Shown in pieces: positions 1-5,773 of a stretch of 5,773 nucleotides of DNA. This DNA comes from Bacteroidota bacterium (GTDB taxonomy: Bacteria > Bacteroidota > Ignavibacteria > SZUA-365): positions 1 to 5,773 of the forward strand of contig JAGTUZ010000234.1 in NCBI GenBank assembly GCA_018224415.1. The letters run 5' to 3'. The translations under genes were made by a program, and so were the position numbers. Within the stretch, counting starts at the first letter, position 1, and each line of letters begins with the position of its first letter. The notes under the pieces were generated by a model that did no database searches, was not told the origin of the DNA, and saw only the letters and a program-made list of their open reading frames with translations.

Positions 1-1882
1 CATTCGATCCCTGGGCGTGTTCATCGAGCTCGGCCCTGCCGGTGCGGCGGGCCGTGCCTTCCACCTCGGGAAGCGTCAGCAGGCGCAGCTCGGCCTCGCG
101 CCCGATGGCGTCGGCTTCCTCGAGCGCCGTGCCCGGCATGGTGATCAGCGTGATGGTCAGTGCGCCCTCGTTGAATTCCGGGAGGAACGAGCGCCCGAGA
201 AACGGCAGCAACGCAAGCGCGGAGCACAGCATGGCGACAGATCCGGCGATGACCATGCGGGGACGCGGAAGGACGAGTTCGAGTGTGCGCCGGTAGGCGT
301 GTTTCATTCCGGTCAGCAGACGGCTGTCCCCTCCCCCGCCTTTCTCCGCGGCCCGTGGAAGGAGATACGACCCCAGCACCGGTGTGATCGTGACCGCGAC
401 AAGCAGTGATGCGAGAATGCTCGTGACATAGGCAATCCCCATCGGCAGCAGGAGACGTCCTTCGAGTCCTGACAGAAAGAACAGCGGGAGAAAGACGATG
501 ATGATGATGAACGTGGCATGCACGATCGGCGAGAGAATTTCCTTCGACGCGTCGAGTATCACCTCGCGTGTCTCGCGTCGCTCCGCTTCCGGCAGCGCCT
601 GCTCGAGCCGGAGCCGCCGGAACACATTCTCGACATAGATGATCGCATCGTCCACCAGCGCCCCGATGGCAATGGCCATGCCACCGAGCGTCATGGTATT
701 GATGGCGATGCCGGCGAGATCGAACACGAGGAAGCTCACAAGCAGCGACAGCGGAATGGCCAGCACCGAGAGCAGCGTGATCCTGATATTCGAAAGAAAG
801 AGGAACAGGATCAGCACAACGAGGATCGCCCCGTCACGCAGGGCGCCAACCACGTTGTCGATGGCACGGGTGATGAAATCGGCCTGGCGGAACACCCCGG
901 CGTCGATGCGCATGCCGGGCGGCAGCTGCGGCTGCAGTTCCTCGATGGCGGCATCGATCGCCTCGGTGATGTCGAGCGTGTTGGCGAGCGGCTGTTTCTG
1001 GATGGTGAGGATGACCGCGGACTCTCCGTCCGTCGACGCCGTGCCGATACGCGGCGCGGCGCCGATGTCGACCTCCGCCACGGCGTCGAGCAGCACGGGC
1101 ACTCCGTTGCGCGTGGTGACGACGGAACGGCGAATGTCTTCGATATCGAATACACGGCCCATGCCGCGGATGAGATACTCGGTCCCGCGATCATTGTACA
1201 CGCCACCGGATGACGTGGCGTTAACGTGCTCCACCGCCCTCAGCACATCCTCAAGTGTCAGATCGTAGGCGGCCAGTCGCTGCGGGGACACGTTGACCTG
1301 GAATTCGCGAATGGCACCTCCCATGGGAATGACCTGTGCCACGCCCGGGATGGACAGCAGCCGCCGACGCACCAGGCTTTCCGCGGTCCGGCGCAGCTGC
1401 ATCGCTTCCTCGCCGGTTGCGTCCATGGTCGATGCCCGTTCGTGCCGCAGGGCGACAAGCATGATCTCGCCCATGATGGAGGTGACCGGCGCGAGCACCG
1501 GACGGTCGGCACGGTCGGGGAGCGACCCGGCGGCCAGCTGCAGCTTCTCGCCGACGATCTGCCGGGCGATGAAAATATCCATGTCCCAGTCGAATTCCAC
1601 CCAGACGATGGAAATGCCGGCGGCGCTCGACGATCGCACGCGGCGCACACCGGTCGCGCCGTTGAGCGCGGTTTCGATCGGATACGTGATCATGGTCTCG
1701 ACCTCCTCCGGCGCCATGCCATGCGCCTCGGTCAGCACGGTGACCGTCGGCGCGGTGAGATCGGGAAAGACATCGATCGGGAGACGCAACGCGATGACCA
1801 CACCCGCGACGATCACGATCAGCGTCGCAAGAAGGACCAGCAGTCGGTTGCGCAGGGAGAACTCGAGCAGGGCACTGAACAT
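1..1882 (-). CDS. CusA/CzcA-family heavy-metal RND efflux permease (HME type), partial
   Basis: Inner-membrane proton-driven permease of a tripartite metal exporter. Reading from ATG at 1882, 627 codons lie in the window and no stop is reached; family members are about 1,040 residues, so the C-terminal ~40 % is missing. TM1 is at about residues 8-30 (SLRNRLLVLL onward), followed by the typical PIDVFPDLTAPTV periplasmic entry. TM2-TM6 lie at about 351-508, and the second periplasmic half begins at FLPEFNEGAL (566-575). TM4 carries GALVDDAIIYVEN (407-419); D411/D412 match the proton-relay Asp region (D405 in E. coli CusA). ITMPG (580-584) puts a Met at about the place of CusA M573. TITPVLGSYLL (498-508) is typical of HME pumps. 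GGAG sits 6 nt before the ATG, and the start is 21 nt after the adaptor stop. The family is secure; the metal is not, so no symbol is given. Confidence 0.95.
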   Translation of the reverse strand, partial: MFSALLEFSLRNRLLVLLATLIVIVAGVVIALRLPIDVFPDLTAPTVTVLTEAHGMAPEEVETMITYPIETALNGATGVRRVRSSSAAGISIVWVEFDWDMDIFIARQIVGEKLQLAAGSLPDRADRPVLAPVTSIMGEIMLVALRHERASTMDATGEEAMQLRRTAESLVRRRLLSIPGVAQVIPMGGAIREFQVNVSPQRLAAYDLTLEDVLRAVEHVNATSSGGVYNDRGTEYLIRGMGRVFDIEDIRRSVVTTRNGVPVLLDAVAEVDIGAAPRIGTASTDGESAVILTIQKQPLANTLDITEAIDAAIEELQPQLPPGMRIDAGVFRQADFITRAIDNVVGALRDGAILVVLILFLFLSNIRITLLSVLAIPLSLLVSFLVFDLAGIAINTMTLGGMAIAIGALVDDAIIYVENVFRRLRLEQALPEAERRETREVILDASKEILSPIVHATFIIIIVFLPLFFLSGLEGRLLLPMGIAYVTSILASLLVAVTITPVLGSYLLPRAAEKGGGGDSRLLTGMKHAYRRTLELVLPRPRMVIAGSVAMLCSALALLPFLGRSFLPEFNEGALTITLITMPGTALEEADAIGREAELRLLTLPEVEGTARRTGRAELDEHAQGSN

Positions 1883-1903
1883 GAATATCTCCGGGGATCG
1901 TGA

Positions 1904-3424
1904 TTAGTGGGTGTGTCCGTGTTCCGGCACCGCGCCGGCCATGGATGCGAGGCGGATCCGCTGGGCGCCGGCGCGCACGACCCGCTCTCCGACGGCGAGG
2001 CCGGAAATCACTTCGGCATGCGTCTCGCCCATCCGGCCGATCGTGACCGGACGCCGCTCGAAGGACTCCCCGCCCGTCTGGACGTACACGACACGGACAT
2101 TGTCGCCTTCGTCCACCAGCGCCGAGCGTGGAACCGCGATGACGGTATCGGAGCGGCCGGTCTCCAGTCGGGTGTCGGCGAACAATCCAATCGGAAGCAC
2201 GCCACCGGGATTGTCGAATTCGAACGCCACCTGTATCGTGCGTGTCGCGGCGTCGACAACCCTTCCCCGCGCGACAGCGCGGCCACCGAGCTCGCTGATG
2301 CGGAAGGAGCGGTCGAAACCCTCCACCGAGAACCAGGCGTCCTTGATCTCCTGCAGCGCGGATGCATGAGCGGCCGGGACATTGGCGCGCAGCAGCAGCC
2401 GGGACGGATCGACGACGACGAACAGGGGCTGCCCGGCCGCGATGTACTGTCCAGCCCGGATCGCCACGTGTTCGATATGACCGCTGATCGGCGTCCGGAT
2501 GCGGAGCGTGGCATCCGCGTCATCGCTTTCCCAGGTCTTCGAAGACCGGAGCAGCTCGTAGCCGGCCATGGCGGATTCATAGCGACGCCGCGCCTCGTCG
2601 CGTCGTTTCTCCGCGACCGCTCCGCGTTCGTAGAGTCGCTGCACGCGCTCGAAGTCGGCTTTCGCATTCATGAATTCCGCGCGAACCTGCGCAAGCCCGT
2701 TCACGTTGCCGGGATCAGGCGAGAGCACGGCGAGCGTGCTTCCCGCGGTGACCGAACGGCCAATGACCGGCAGCGGCCGCGATGGATCGGTGAGAATGGT
2801 CCCGTTCACCGGCGCGGAGATCTCCACGATCCTGCCGCCCGGGGCCTCGAGCACGCCGCTGACGTTGAGTGTGGTGGTCACCGGCCGGATTGCGACACGC
2901 TCGGTGGCAAAACCTTCCTTCCACTGCTGTTCCTTGAGGTAGGAAATTCCGCCTTCGCCCGATTCCCCTTCGCCCGCTTCGGCAGGGTTCCCACCGTCCG
3001 CGACGCCCGCGCCGACCATCATCGACGGAAGCTCGCAGGTATCGGAAAATCCTCCGTCACGATAGACCAGCGTGAGGGCGTGTTCGCCTTCCAAGGAAAA
3101 ATCGTGCCGGAGCTGGAAGATGCCCGGCTGCACTGCTCGATCGGTGGACGTCCCGGTCTTGCTGCCGTCGGGGCGACGGATGTAAAGCACAACCGTGCCC
3201 GCTCTGACCGGGGCGTAGTCGGAGAGACGTGTCAGATGGACCGTAAACGAAACGGGACCAGGATGCGCGGGCCGCTCATGCTCGATGAAGACCTCGAGAC
3301 TGTCGGTCCATCGCGTCACGACGACGGAGGTCCCGTGGTCGTGTCCGTGATCGCTATCGGCCGAATCGTTGCCGCAGGCGGCGAGCAGCACGAGCGTCAT
3401 TGTCAACAGAATGTGATGTTTCAT
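1904..3424 (-). CDS. CusB/CzcB-type RND periplasmic adaptor lipoprotein with extra N-terminal domain
   Basis: Membrane-fusion protein linking permease and outer-membrane channel, 506 residues against about 400 for E. coli CusB. Residues 1-16 are a lipoprotein signal with lipobox LLAAC (C17 lipidated), so it is probably anchored in the inner membrane facing the periplasm. A His/Asp cluster DHGHDHG (25-31) follows. Residues ~35-140 form a beta-rich extra domain resembling YtkA/FixH-like Ig-type domains (FTVHLTRL, then PGIFQLRHDF and ALTLVY), then a Gly/Glu linker (~142-160). The canonical order is then seen: lipoyl half (~195-235), alpha-hairpin (~243-291, RLYERGAVAEKRRDEARRRY), second lipoyl half (~304-340), beta-barrel (~341-430, with IQVAFEFDNPGG) and membrane-proximal domain (~430-495). 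It ends in HGHTH. The start is 30 nt after the channel gene's stop, with GGAG 11 nt upstream. The His ends suggest metal capture, which is inference. Confidence 0.94.
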   Translation of the reverse strand: MKHHILLTMTLVLLAACGNDSADSDHGHDHGTSVVVTRWTDSLEVFIEHERPAHPGPVSFTVHLTRLSDYAPVRAGTVVLYIRRPDGSKTGTSTDRAVQPGIFQLRHDFSLEGEHALTLVYRDGGFSDTCELPSMMVGAGVADGGNPAEAGEGESGEGGISYLKEQQWKEGFATERVAIRPVTTTLNVSGVLEAPGGRIVEISAPVNGTILTDPSRPLPVIGRSVTAGSTLAVLSPDPGNVNGLAQVRAEFMNAKADFERVQRLYERGAVAEKRRDEARRRYESAMAGYELLRSSKTWESDDADATLRIRTPISGHIEHVAIRAGQYIAAGQPLFVVVDPSRLLLRANVPAAHASALQEIKDAWFSVEGFDRSFRISELGGRAVARGRVVDAATRTIQVAFEFDNPGGVLPIGLFADTRLETGRSDTVIAVPRSALVDEGDNVRVVYVQTGGESFERRPVTIGRMGETHAEVISGLAVGERVVRAGAQRIRLASMAGAVPEHGHTH

Positions 3425-3454
3425 GGAATCTATCGCTCCGTCATGTCGTCGGTG

Positions 3455-4717
3455 TCAGTACTGTATCGTGAAGATGTCGCGTCCCACGGCATGCTCGAGC
3501 CGGAAGGCCGCCTTCAGGGTGGCGCCGAGAAGGGACGCCGCGAGTTCCGCCCCATCCACGTGGGCCGTGACGGCGTCGAGGTATTCGACGAGGGAAAATT
3601 CTCCTTCGCGGTAGGCCTCCGTGGCCGTGGCAAGGAGGCCCGCGCGTTCGTCCCGCTCCGGGACGGGAAACGCGGCGAGCTGTTCGCGCAGCTGCTGGAA
3701 CGAAACGGCGGTATTCCGGATCTCCATCTCCGCTGATAACTCCAGGGCGGCAAGCTCCGCCTGCAGTTCCCCCCGCTGCGCTTCGTTCGCGTGCACGGTG
3801 GCCTGATCACGGTCGAACAGCGGCAGGGGCGCGGAGATCGTCAGCAGCGGACCGGCAAATGCGTCCGACTGACGTTTGTAGCCGCCCCCGACGCGGATGT
3901 CGGCCAGCCATGCCCAGCGACGCCAGGCATTCTCCTCCGACAGCGCATCGCGCGAGGTCCGAAGCGCTTCGAGATCCGCGCGCTCCGCTTTCGCCAGGCG
4001 TTCGAGCGCCGTGATATCGAGCGATACGCTGTCGAGCCGCGGCGGACGCAGTTCGAGCCGGTCCAAACTGTCGGTGGGAAGCCGAAGCAGGCCGGCGAGC
4101 GCATCGCGCGCCGTACGGTATTCCTGTGCCGCGGTGCTTCGTCGCCACCGGACCGTAGCAAGCTCGCCCTGCAGACGTTTGCGTTCGTACACGGAGATGT
4201 CGCCCTCGCGCGCGCGCTCGTCGATCGTCTGCTGCATCGCGAGGATGCGCGGTTCGGTCTCCTCCAGTGCCCGCTGCAGGACGCGCGCGTGCCACACGTC
4301 GACGTAGCGCAGTCGCACGTCGAGCACGAGGGCGTCCGTCGCCCTCTCCATTTCCGCCGCTGCCGCCTGTACGCCGAGATCCGCGGCGGCGAGCCGTGCT
4401 CCTCGGAGCAGGAACGCGCCAAGGGGAAGTTCCGCGGACGCGGTCCACTCCGAATACTTCCCATCTCCGAGACGTAATTCCTCGATGACCCAGGCGACGG
4501 TCGGGTTGGGCAGAGTGCCCGCGGCGATCCGCGACGCCTGTCGCCGGGCCATGATGGCCTCCTGTTTGCGTCGTTCCGGAGCCCGCGCGAGGGCGCGTGC
4601 CACGGCCTCGTCCAGCCGCAGCACCGCCGATGATGCACGGGTTTCCTGGGCGGACGACGGGGAGACGAACAAGAAGCACAGCACGGCGGCGATGCCGTAA
4701 CGGTACAAGGACTTCAT
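3455..4717 (-). CDS. TolC/CzcC-type outer-membrane efflux channel
   Basis: Outer-membrane factor of the metal efflux pump, 420 residues. The start at 4717 was chosen because it begins a clean signal peptide (MKSLYRYG, hydrophobic core to ~18, SPSSA|Q with predicted cleavage after A23) and has GGAGGAA 9 nt upstream. An in-frame ATG at 4780 would add 21 unlikely residues ahead of the signal. Two OEP repeats are visible at about 32-225 and 235-415, largely helical. Family signatures are LPNPTVAW (69-76), ISAPLPLFDRDQA (294-306) and YREGEFSLVEYLDA (369-382). The only Cys near the N-terminus (C14, after Leu) does not make a lipobox, so unlike CusC it is probably not a lipoprotein. It lies between the His-rich gene (90-nt gap) and the adaptor gene (30-nt gap), giving the usual channel-adaptor-permease order. 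Confidence 0.92.
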   Translation of the reverse strand: MKSLYRYGIAAVLCFLFVSPSSAQETRASSAVLRLDEAVARALARAPERRKQEAIMARRQASRIAAGTLPNPTVAWVIEELRLGDGKYSEWTASAELPLGAFLLRGARLAAADLGVQAAAAEMERATDALVLDVRLRYVDVWHARVLQRALEETEPRILAMQQTIDERAREGDISVYERKRLQGELATVRWRRSTAAQEYRTARDALAGLLRLPTDSLDRLELRPPRLDSVSLDITALERLAKAERADLEALRTSRDALSEENAWRRWAWLADIRVGGGYKRQSDAFAGPLLTISAPLPLFDRDQATVHANEAQRGELQAELAALELSAEMEIRNTAVSFQQLREQLAAFPVPERDERAGLLATATEAYREGEFSLVEYLDAVTAHVDGAELAASLLGATLKAAFRLEHAVGRDIFTIQY

Positions 4718-4726
4718 GGAGCGATT

Positions 4727-4731
4727 CCTCC
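4727..4731 (-). promoter_or_regulatory. Ribosome-binding site that fixes the channel gene start
   Basis: GGAGG (GGAGGAA when extended) on the minus strand lies 9 nt before the ATG at 4717, and a clear signal peptide follows directly. This supports 4717 over the in-frame ATG at 4780. The 5' half of this site overlaps a short inverted repeat (4729-4734 with 4745-4750). Confidence 0.8.
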
Positions 4732-4838
4732 GTGAATGAAACAACACGGACCGCGGGAACAGGATGTCACCCGCCGCCATGACGATAGAAAAGAGTTGAG
4801 GAGCCGATTATGCCATTACAGGCGGAGGAAGGTCCGTG
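4729..4838 (-). promoter_or_regulatory. Possible alternative RNA pairings around the channel gene's ribosome-binding site
   Basis: In the minus-strand transcript, GGUCCGUG (4752-4745) can pair perfectly over 8 bp with CACGGACC (4838-4831), inside the end of the His-rich coding region. It can also pair over 6 bp (UCCGUG, 4750-4745) with CACGGA (4734-4729), a 10-nt-loop hairpin covering the start of the GGAGG. The two pairings exclude each other, a layout that could couple translation of the two genes. The complementarity is seen; function is speculative and chance is possible. Confidence 0.25.
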
Positions 4839-5272
4839 GCGTGACGCAGAAGCGCGACGGTGGGAGGAAATGGAGAACGCGGGAATGGGAGTGTGCCCGT
4901 CGGGGAGAGTGATGATTCGGCGGAGGAAGGGGTCCCGGCATCGGCGATACCCGTCCGGTCAAGGGCGGGAGCATCCAGACAGACCTCGAGCGCGGGACGT
5001 GCGGCATGCAGTGCCTGCAGCGCAAGGAAGAGGCGGACGGGCTGGTGGTCATGTCGGCCAGGATGTCCGGCATCGTCATGTGCGTGTCCATGCCCGTGTG
5101 CGTGCCCGTGTGCGTGCCCATATGCGTTTTCCGCATGGGAGTGAAGTCCAGGGAGATCGATATGGTCGTGGAACTGCCGGGCAAGAAAGCCCGTCAGCGG
5201 CAGCATGAGGGCCACGACCAGGAGGAGGACAGCGATATGGATTCGATCACGCATTGAATGAATATCTCTCAT
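4808..5272 (-). CDS. Small histidine-rich membrane-anchored or secreted protein, family not recognised
   Basis: Predicted 154-residue protein, first gene of the efflux operon. Residues ~12-31 are hydrophobic (IAVLLLVVALMLPLTGFLA) and act either as a signal peptide or a single membrane anchor. Residues 35-76 then hold 14 His, plus several Asp, mostly as HxH pairs, including an AHGH-type run at 53-65. The C-terminal half has a mildly hydrophobic segment (79-91), one Cys (C98) and a Pro-rich tail ending PPPVMA. I do not recognise the family. A periplasmic metal buffer or delivery protein for the pump is a reasonable guess from composition and position, not shown. GAGGAG lies 5 nt before the ATG at 5272, favouring that start; M7 at 5254 is the alternative. 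Plus-strand frames over the same bases look like shadows. Confidence 0.72.
   Translation of the reverse strand: MRDIHSMRDRIHIAVLLLVVALMLPLTGFLARQFHDHIDLPGLHSHAENAYGHAHGHAHGHGHAHDDAGHPGRHDHQPVRLFLALQALHAARPALEVCLDAPALDRTGIADAGTPSSAESSLSPTGTLPFPRSPFPPTVALLRHATDLPPPVMA
5081..5128 (-). repeat. 12-bp in-frame tandem repeat encoding the HAHG array
   Basis: Two identical 12-bp units (CCCGTGTGCGTG on the plus strand, 5093-5104 and 5105-5116) are flanked by diverged units at 5081-5092 and 5117-5128. Each unit equals four codons of the His-rich gene and encodes His-Ala-His-Gly in the perfect copies. The flanking copies have drifted to HAHG/H variants on one side and NAYG on the other. Because the period is a multiple of three, unit gain or loss would change His content without a frameshift. 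Confidence 0.8.
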
Positions 5273-5289
5273 TCCTGCTCCTCAGTCAA
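5261..5289 (-). promoter_or_regulatory. Candidate sigma-70-like promoter overlapping the His-rich gene start (weak)
   Basis: On the minus strand TTGACT (5289-5284) and GATATT (5266-5261) are separated by exactly 17 nt, resembling -35 and -10 boxes. If used, transcription would begin near 5254, which is the second ATG of the His-rich gene, and would exclude the first. This conflicts with the better ribosome-binding site at 5278-5283, so one of the two readings is a coincidence. Non-standard -10/-35 use in some diderm phyla lowers confidence further. Confidence 0.2.
5278..5283 (-). promoter_or_regulatory. Ribosome-binding site of the His-rich gene
   Basis: GAGGAG on the minus strand lies 5 nt before the ATG at 5272. 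It is the best Shine-Dalgarno match near either candidate start; M7 at 5254 has only a weak GAGAG about 11 nt upstream. Confidence 0.6.
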
Positions 5290-5329
5290 GGGCAATAATG
5301 ACGAGCAGCAGGGAGACGCTGTCGCCTGC

Positions 5330-5374
5330 ATGACAATCGGTCGTTGAATTTCCCGGTACATTTCGAATTGTCAT
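5330..5374. repeat. 8-bp inverted repeat, possible operator
   Basis: ATGACAAT (5330-5337) and its exact reverse complement ATTGTCAT (5367-5374) are separated by 29 nt, about 37 bp centre to centre. They sit in the middle of the divergent intergenic region. Flanking GC on the left and AGC on the right extend the match with one unpaired base. A degenerate ATGACGAG lies at about 5298-5305. It could be paired half-sites for a regulator acting on either operon, or chance. Confidence 0.3.
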
Positions 5375-5414
5375 AGCGCATGCCAACTGACCATGGACTT
5401 TCGGATGGGAATCA

Positions 5415-5420
5415 TATATT
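5415..5420 (+). promoter_or_regulatory. Candidate -10 box of the transferase gene (weak)
   Basis: TATATT matches the -10 consensus at five of six positions and lies 10 nt before the ATG at 5431. A poor -35 (ATGGAC, 5393-5398) is 16 nt upstream. Transcription would start only a few bases before the ATG, giving a nearly leaderless message, which fits the absence of a Shine-Dalgarno sequence there. Confidence 0.22.
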
Positions 5421-5430
5421 GATCGAACAT

Positions 5431-5773
5431 ATGCCCATACTATCGCACCGACGCACGACCACCATCTCGACAGAAGGAGTTGCGGCCTCCTCGACCATCA
5501 TCCTCTACGCCCGTCACCCCAGACCGGGCGCGGTGAAGACGCGGCTTGCCAGGGATATCGGTGACGAGGCCGCCGCCGCCGTCTATGCGCACCTGCTCGA
5601 CCATGCACTCGCGGAACTGCGGACGCTCGCGTCGCGGATGCGCGTTGTGATCGATGCCGCCTCGCAGGACGATGTGCCGCCGCTGCGCGACCGTGCGCCG
5701 TGGGTGGCGGATGTCCGGACGCAATGCACCGGGGACATCGGCGAGCGCATGGCCCACGGTCTCGGACGGGCCC
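5431..5773 (+). CDS. DUF2064/TIGR04282-family transferase (MobA-like, rSAM/selenodomain-associated), partial
   Basis: N-terminal 114 codons of a protein running off the right edge; the family is usually about 200-230 residues. LYARHPRPGAVKTRLARDIG (25-44) is the family's nucleotide-sugar-binding signature (general form F/YARxPxPGxVKTRL). GDIGERMAHGL (101-111) matches the later GDLGERM block. Members have a GT-A-like glycosyl- or nucleotidyltransferase fold; the substrate is generally unknown. TIGR04282 is named for its genomic association with a radical-SAM/selenodomain protein, which is not visible here. The start is uncertain: the core normally begins within a few residues of the N-terminus, but ATG 5431 gives a 21-residue lead, and an in-frame ATG at 5380 would give a longer one. 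AAGGAG at 5474-5479 has no standard start codon correctly placed after it. It is cytoplasmic, divergent from the efflux genes and probably unrelated to them. Confidence 0.85.
   Translation, partial: MPILSHRRTTTISTEGVAASSTIILYARHPRPGAVKTRLARDIGDEAAAAVYAHLLDHALAELRTLASRMRVVIDAASQDDVPPLRDRAPWVADVRTQCTGDIGERMAHGLGRA

Larger units (their letters stand above)
5273..5430. promoter_or_regulatory. Divergent intergenic region between efflux operon and transferase gene
   Basis: This 158-nt stretch is visibly less GC-rich than the flanking genes and has no credible coding frame of its own. It must hold the promoter of the rightward gene and probably that of the leftward efflux operon. It contains the inverted repeat at 5330-5337/5367-5374 and a TATATT box at 5415-5420. 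I found no Rho-independent terminator or tRNA in it. Confidence 0.6.

Noticed and set aside
518..1903. Plus-strand frames at 518-1213 and 1226-1903
   Set aside because: Both are antisense to the permease, whose protein matches the CusA/CzcA family throughout. The plus-strand products show only low-complexity charged composition.
1907..3736. 609-codon open frame on the plus strand across the adaptor gene
   Set aside because: It lies antisense to a clearly recognisable adaptor and runs through the intergenic gap into the channel gene. Its translation is rich in Arg, His, Gly and Asp with no domain pattern. Long antisense frames are expected in GC-rich genes.
3791..4477. Plus-strand frame of 228 codons over the channel gene
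   Set aside because: Antisense to the OEP-family gene, with no recognisable motif; a composition shadow.
4718..4780. Longer start (ATG 4780) for the channel gene
   Set aside because: It would bury the signal peptide behind 21 residues, whereas ATG 4717 has a strong GGAGGAA at good spacing and begins a standard signal sequence.
4732..4807. Terminator or separate promoter between the His-rich and channel genes
   Set aside because: No stem followed by a U-run was found. The CATAAT at the His-rich gene's stop has no -35 partner, so co-transcription is the simpler reading.
4810..5257. Plus-strand frames over the His-rich gene, including a Cys/Val/Pro repeat frame at 5006-5257
   Set aside because: The Cys-Val-Pro pattern is only the reverse reading of the 12-bp HAHG repeat. 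The minus-strand frame has a ribosome-binding site, a hydrophobic N-terminus and operon context.
5440..5757. Minus-strand frame opposite the transferase gene
   Set aside because: The plus strand encodes the conserved PRPGAVKTRL and GDIGERM motifs; the reverse frame has none.

Overview
The window is GC-rich DNA from a diderm (Gram-negative) bacterium. This follows from its main content, a three-part heavy-metal RND efflux pump spanning inner membrane, periplasm and outer membrane. The lipoprotein form of the adaptor and the permease's TM4/TM5 wording resemble pumps I associate with Bacteroidota-like and neighbouring diderm phyla. The phylum cannot be fixed from this sequence.

Layout: four genes lie on the minus strand and read from right to left, probably as one operon. 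They are a small histidine-rich membrane-anchored or secreted protein (4808-5272), a TolC/CzcC-type outer-membrane channel (3455-4717), a CusB/CzcB-type periplasmic adaptor lipoprotein with an extra N-terminal domain (1904-3424), and a CusA/CzcA-type permease (1-1882) whose C-terminal ~40 % lies beyond the left edge. The gaps are 90, 30 and 21 nt, and each gene has a Shine-Dalgarno-like GGAG. A 158-nt, less GC-rich intergenic region (5273-5430) follows. It separates this operon from a divergent plus-strand gene that begins near 5431 and runs off the right edge, a DUF2064/TIGR04282 (MobA-like, 'rSAM/selenodomain-associated') transferase.

How the genes fit together: the permease should export metal using the proton gradient, the adaptor should carry metal and bridge the proteins, and the channel should open the outer membrane. 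Histidine-rich segments occur in the first-gene product (14 His in residues 35-76), just after the adaptor's lipid anchor (HGHDHG) and at its extreme C-terminus (HGHTH). This suggests periplasmic handling of a divalent, His-preferring metal (Zn, Ni, Co or Cu(II)) rather than Met-coordinated Cu(I)/Ag(I). That is inference: the permease residues needed to settle specificity lie partly outside the window. No metal-responsive regulator is encoded here.

The most unusual points are the unrecognised His-rich first gene with its in-frame 12-bp tandem repeat, two competing RNA pairings around the channel gene's ribosome-binding site, and an 8-bp inverted repeat in the divergent promoter region. No RNA genes, mobile elements, CRISPR arrays or convincing terminators were seen.
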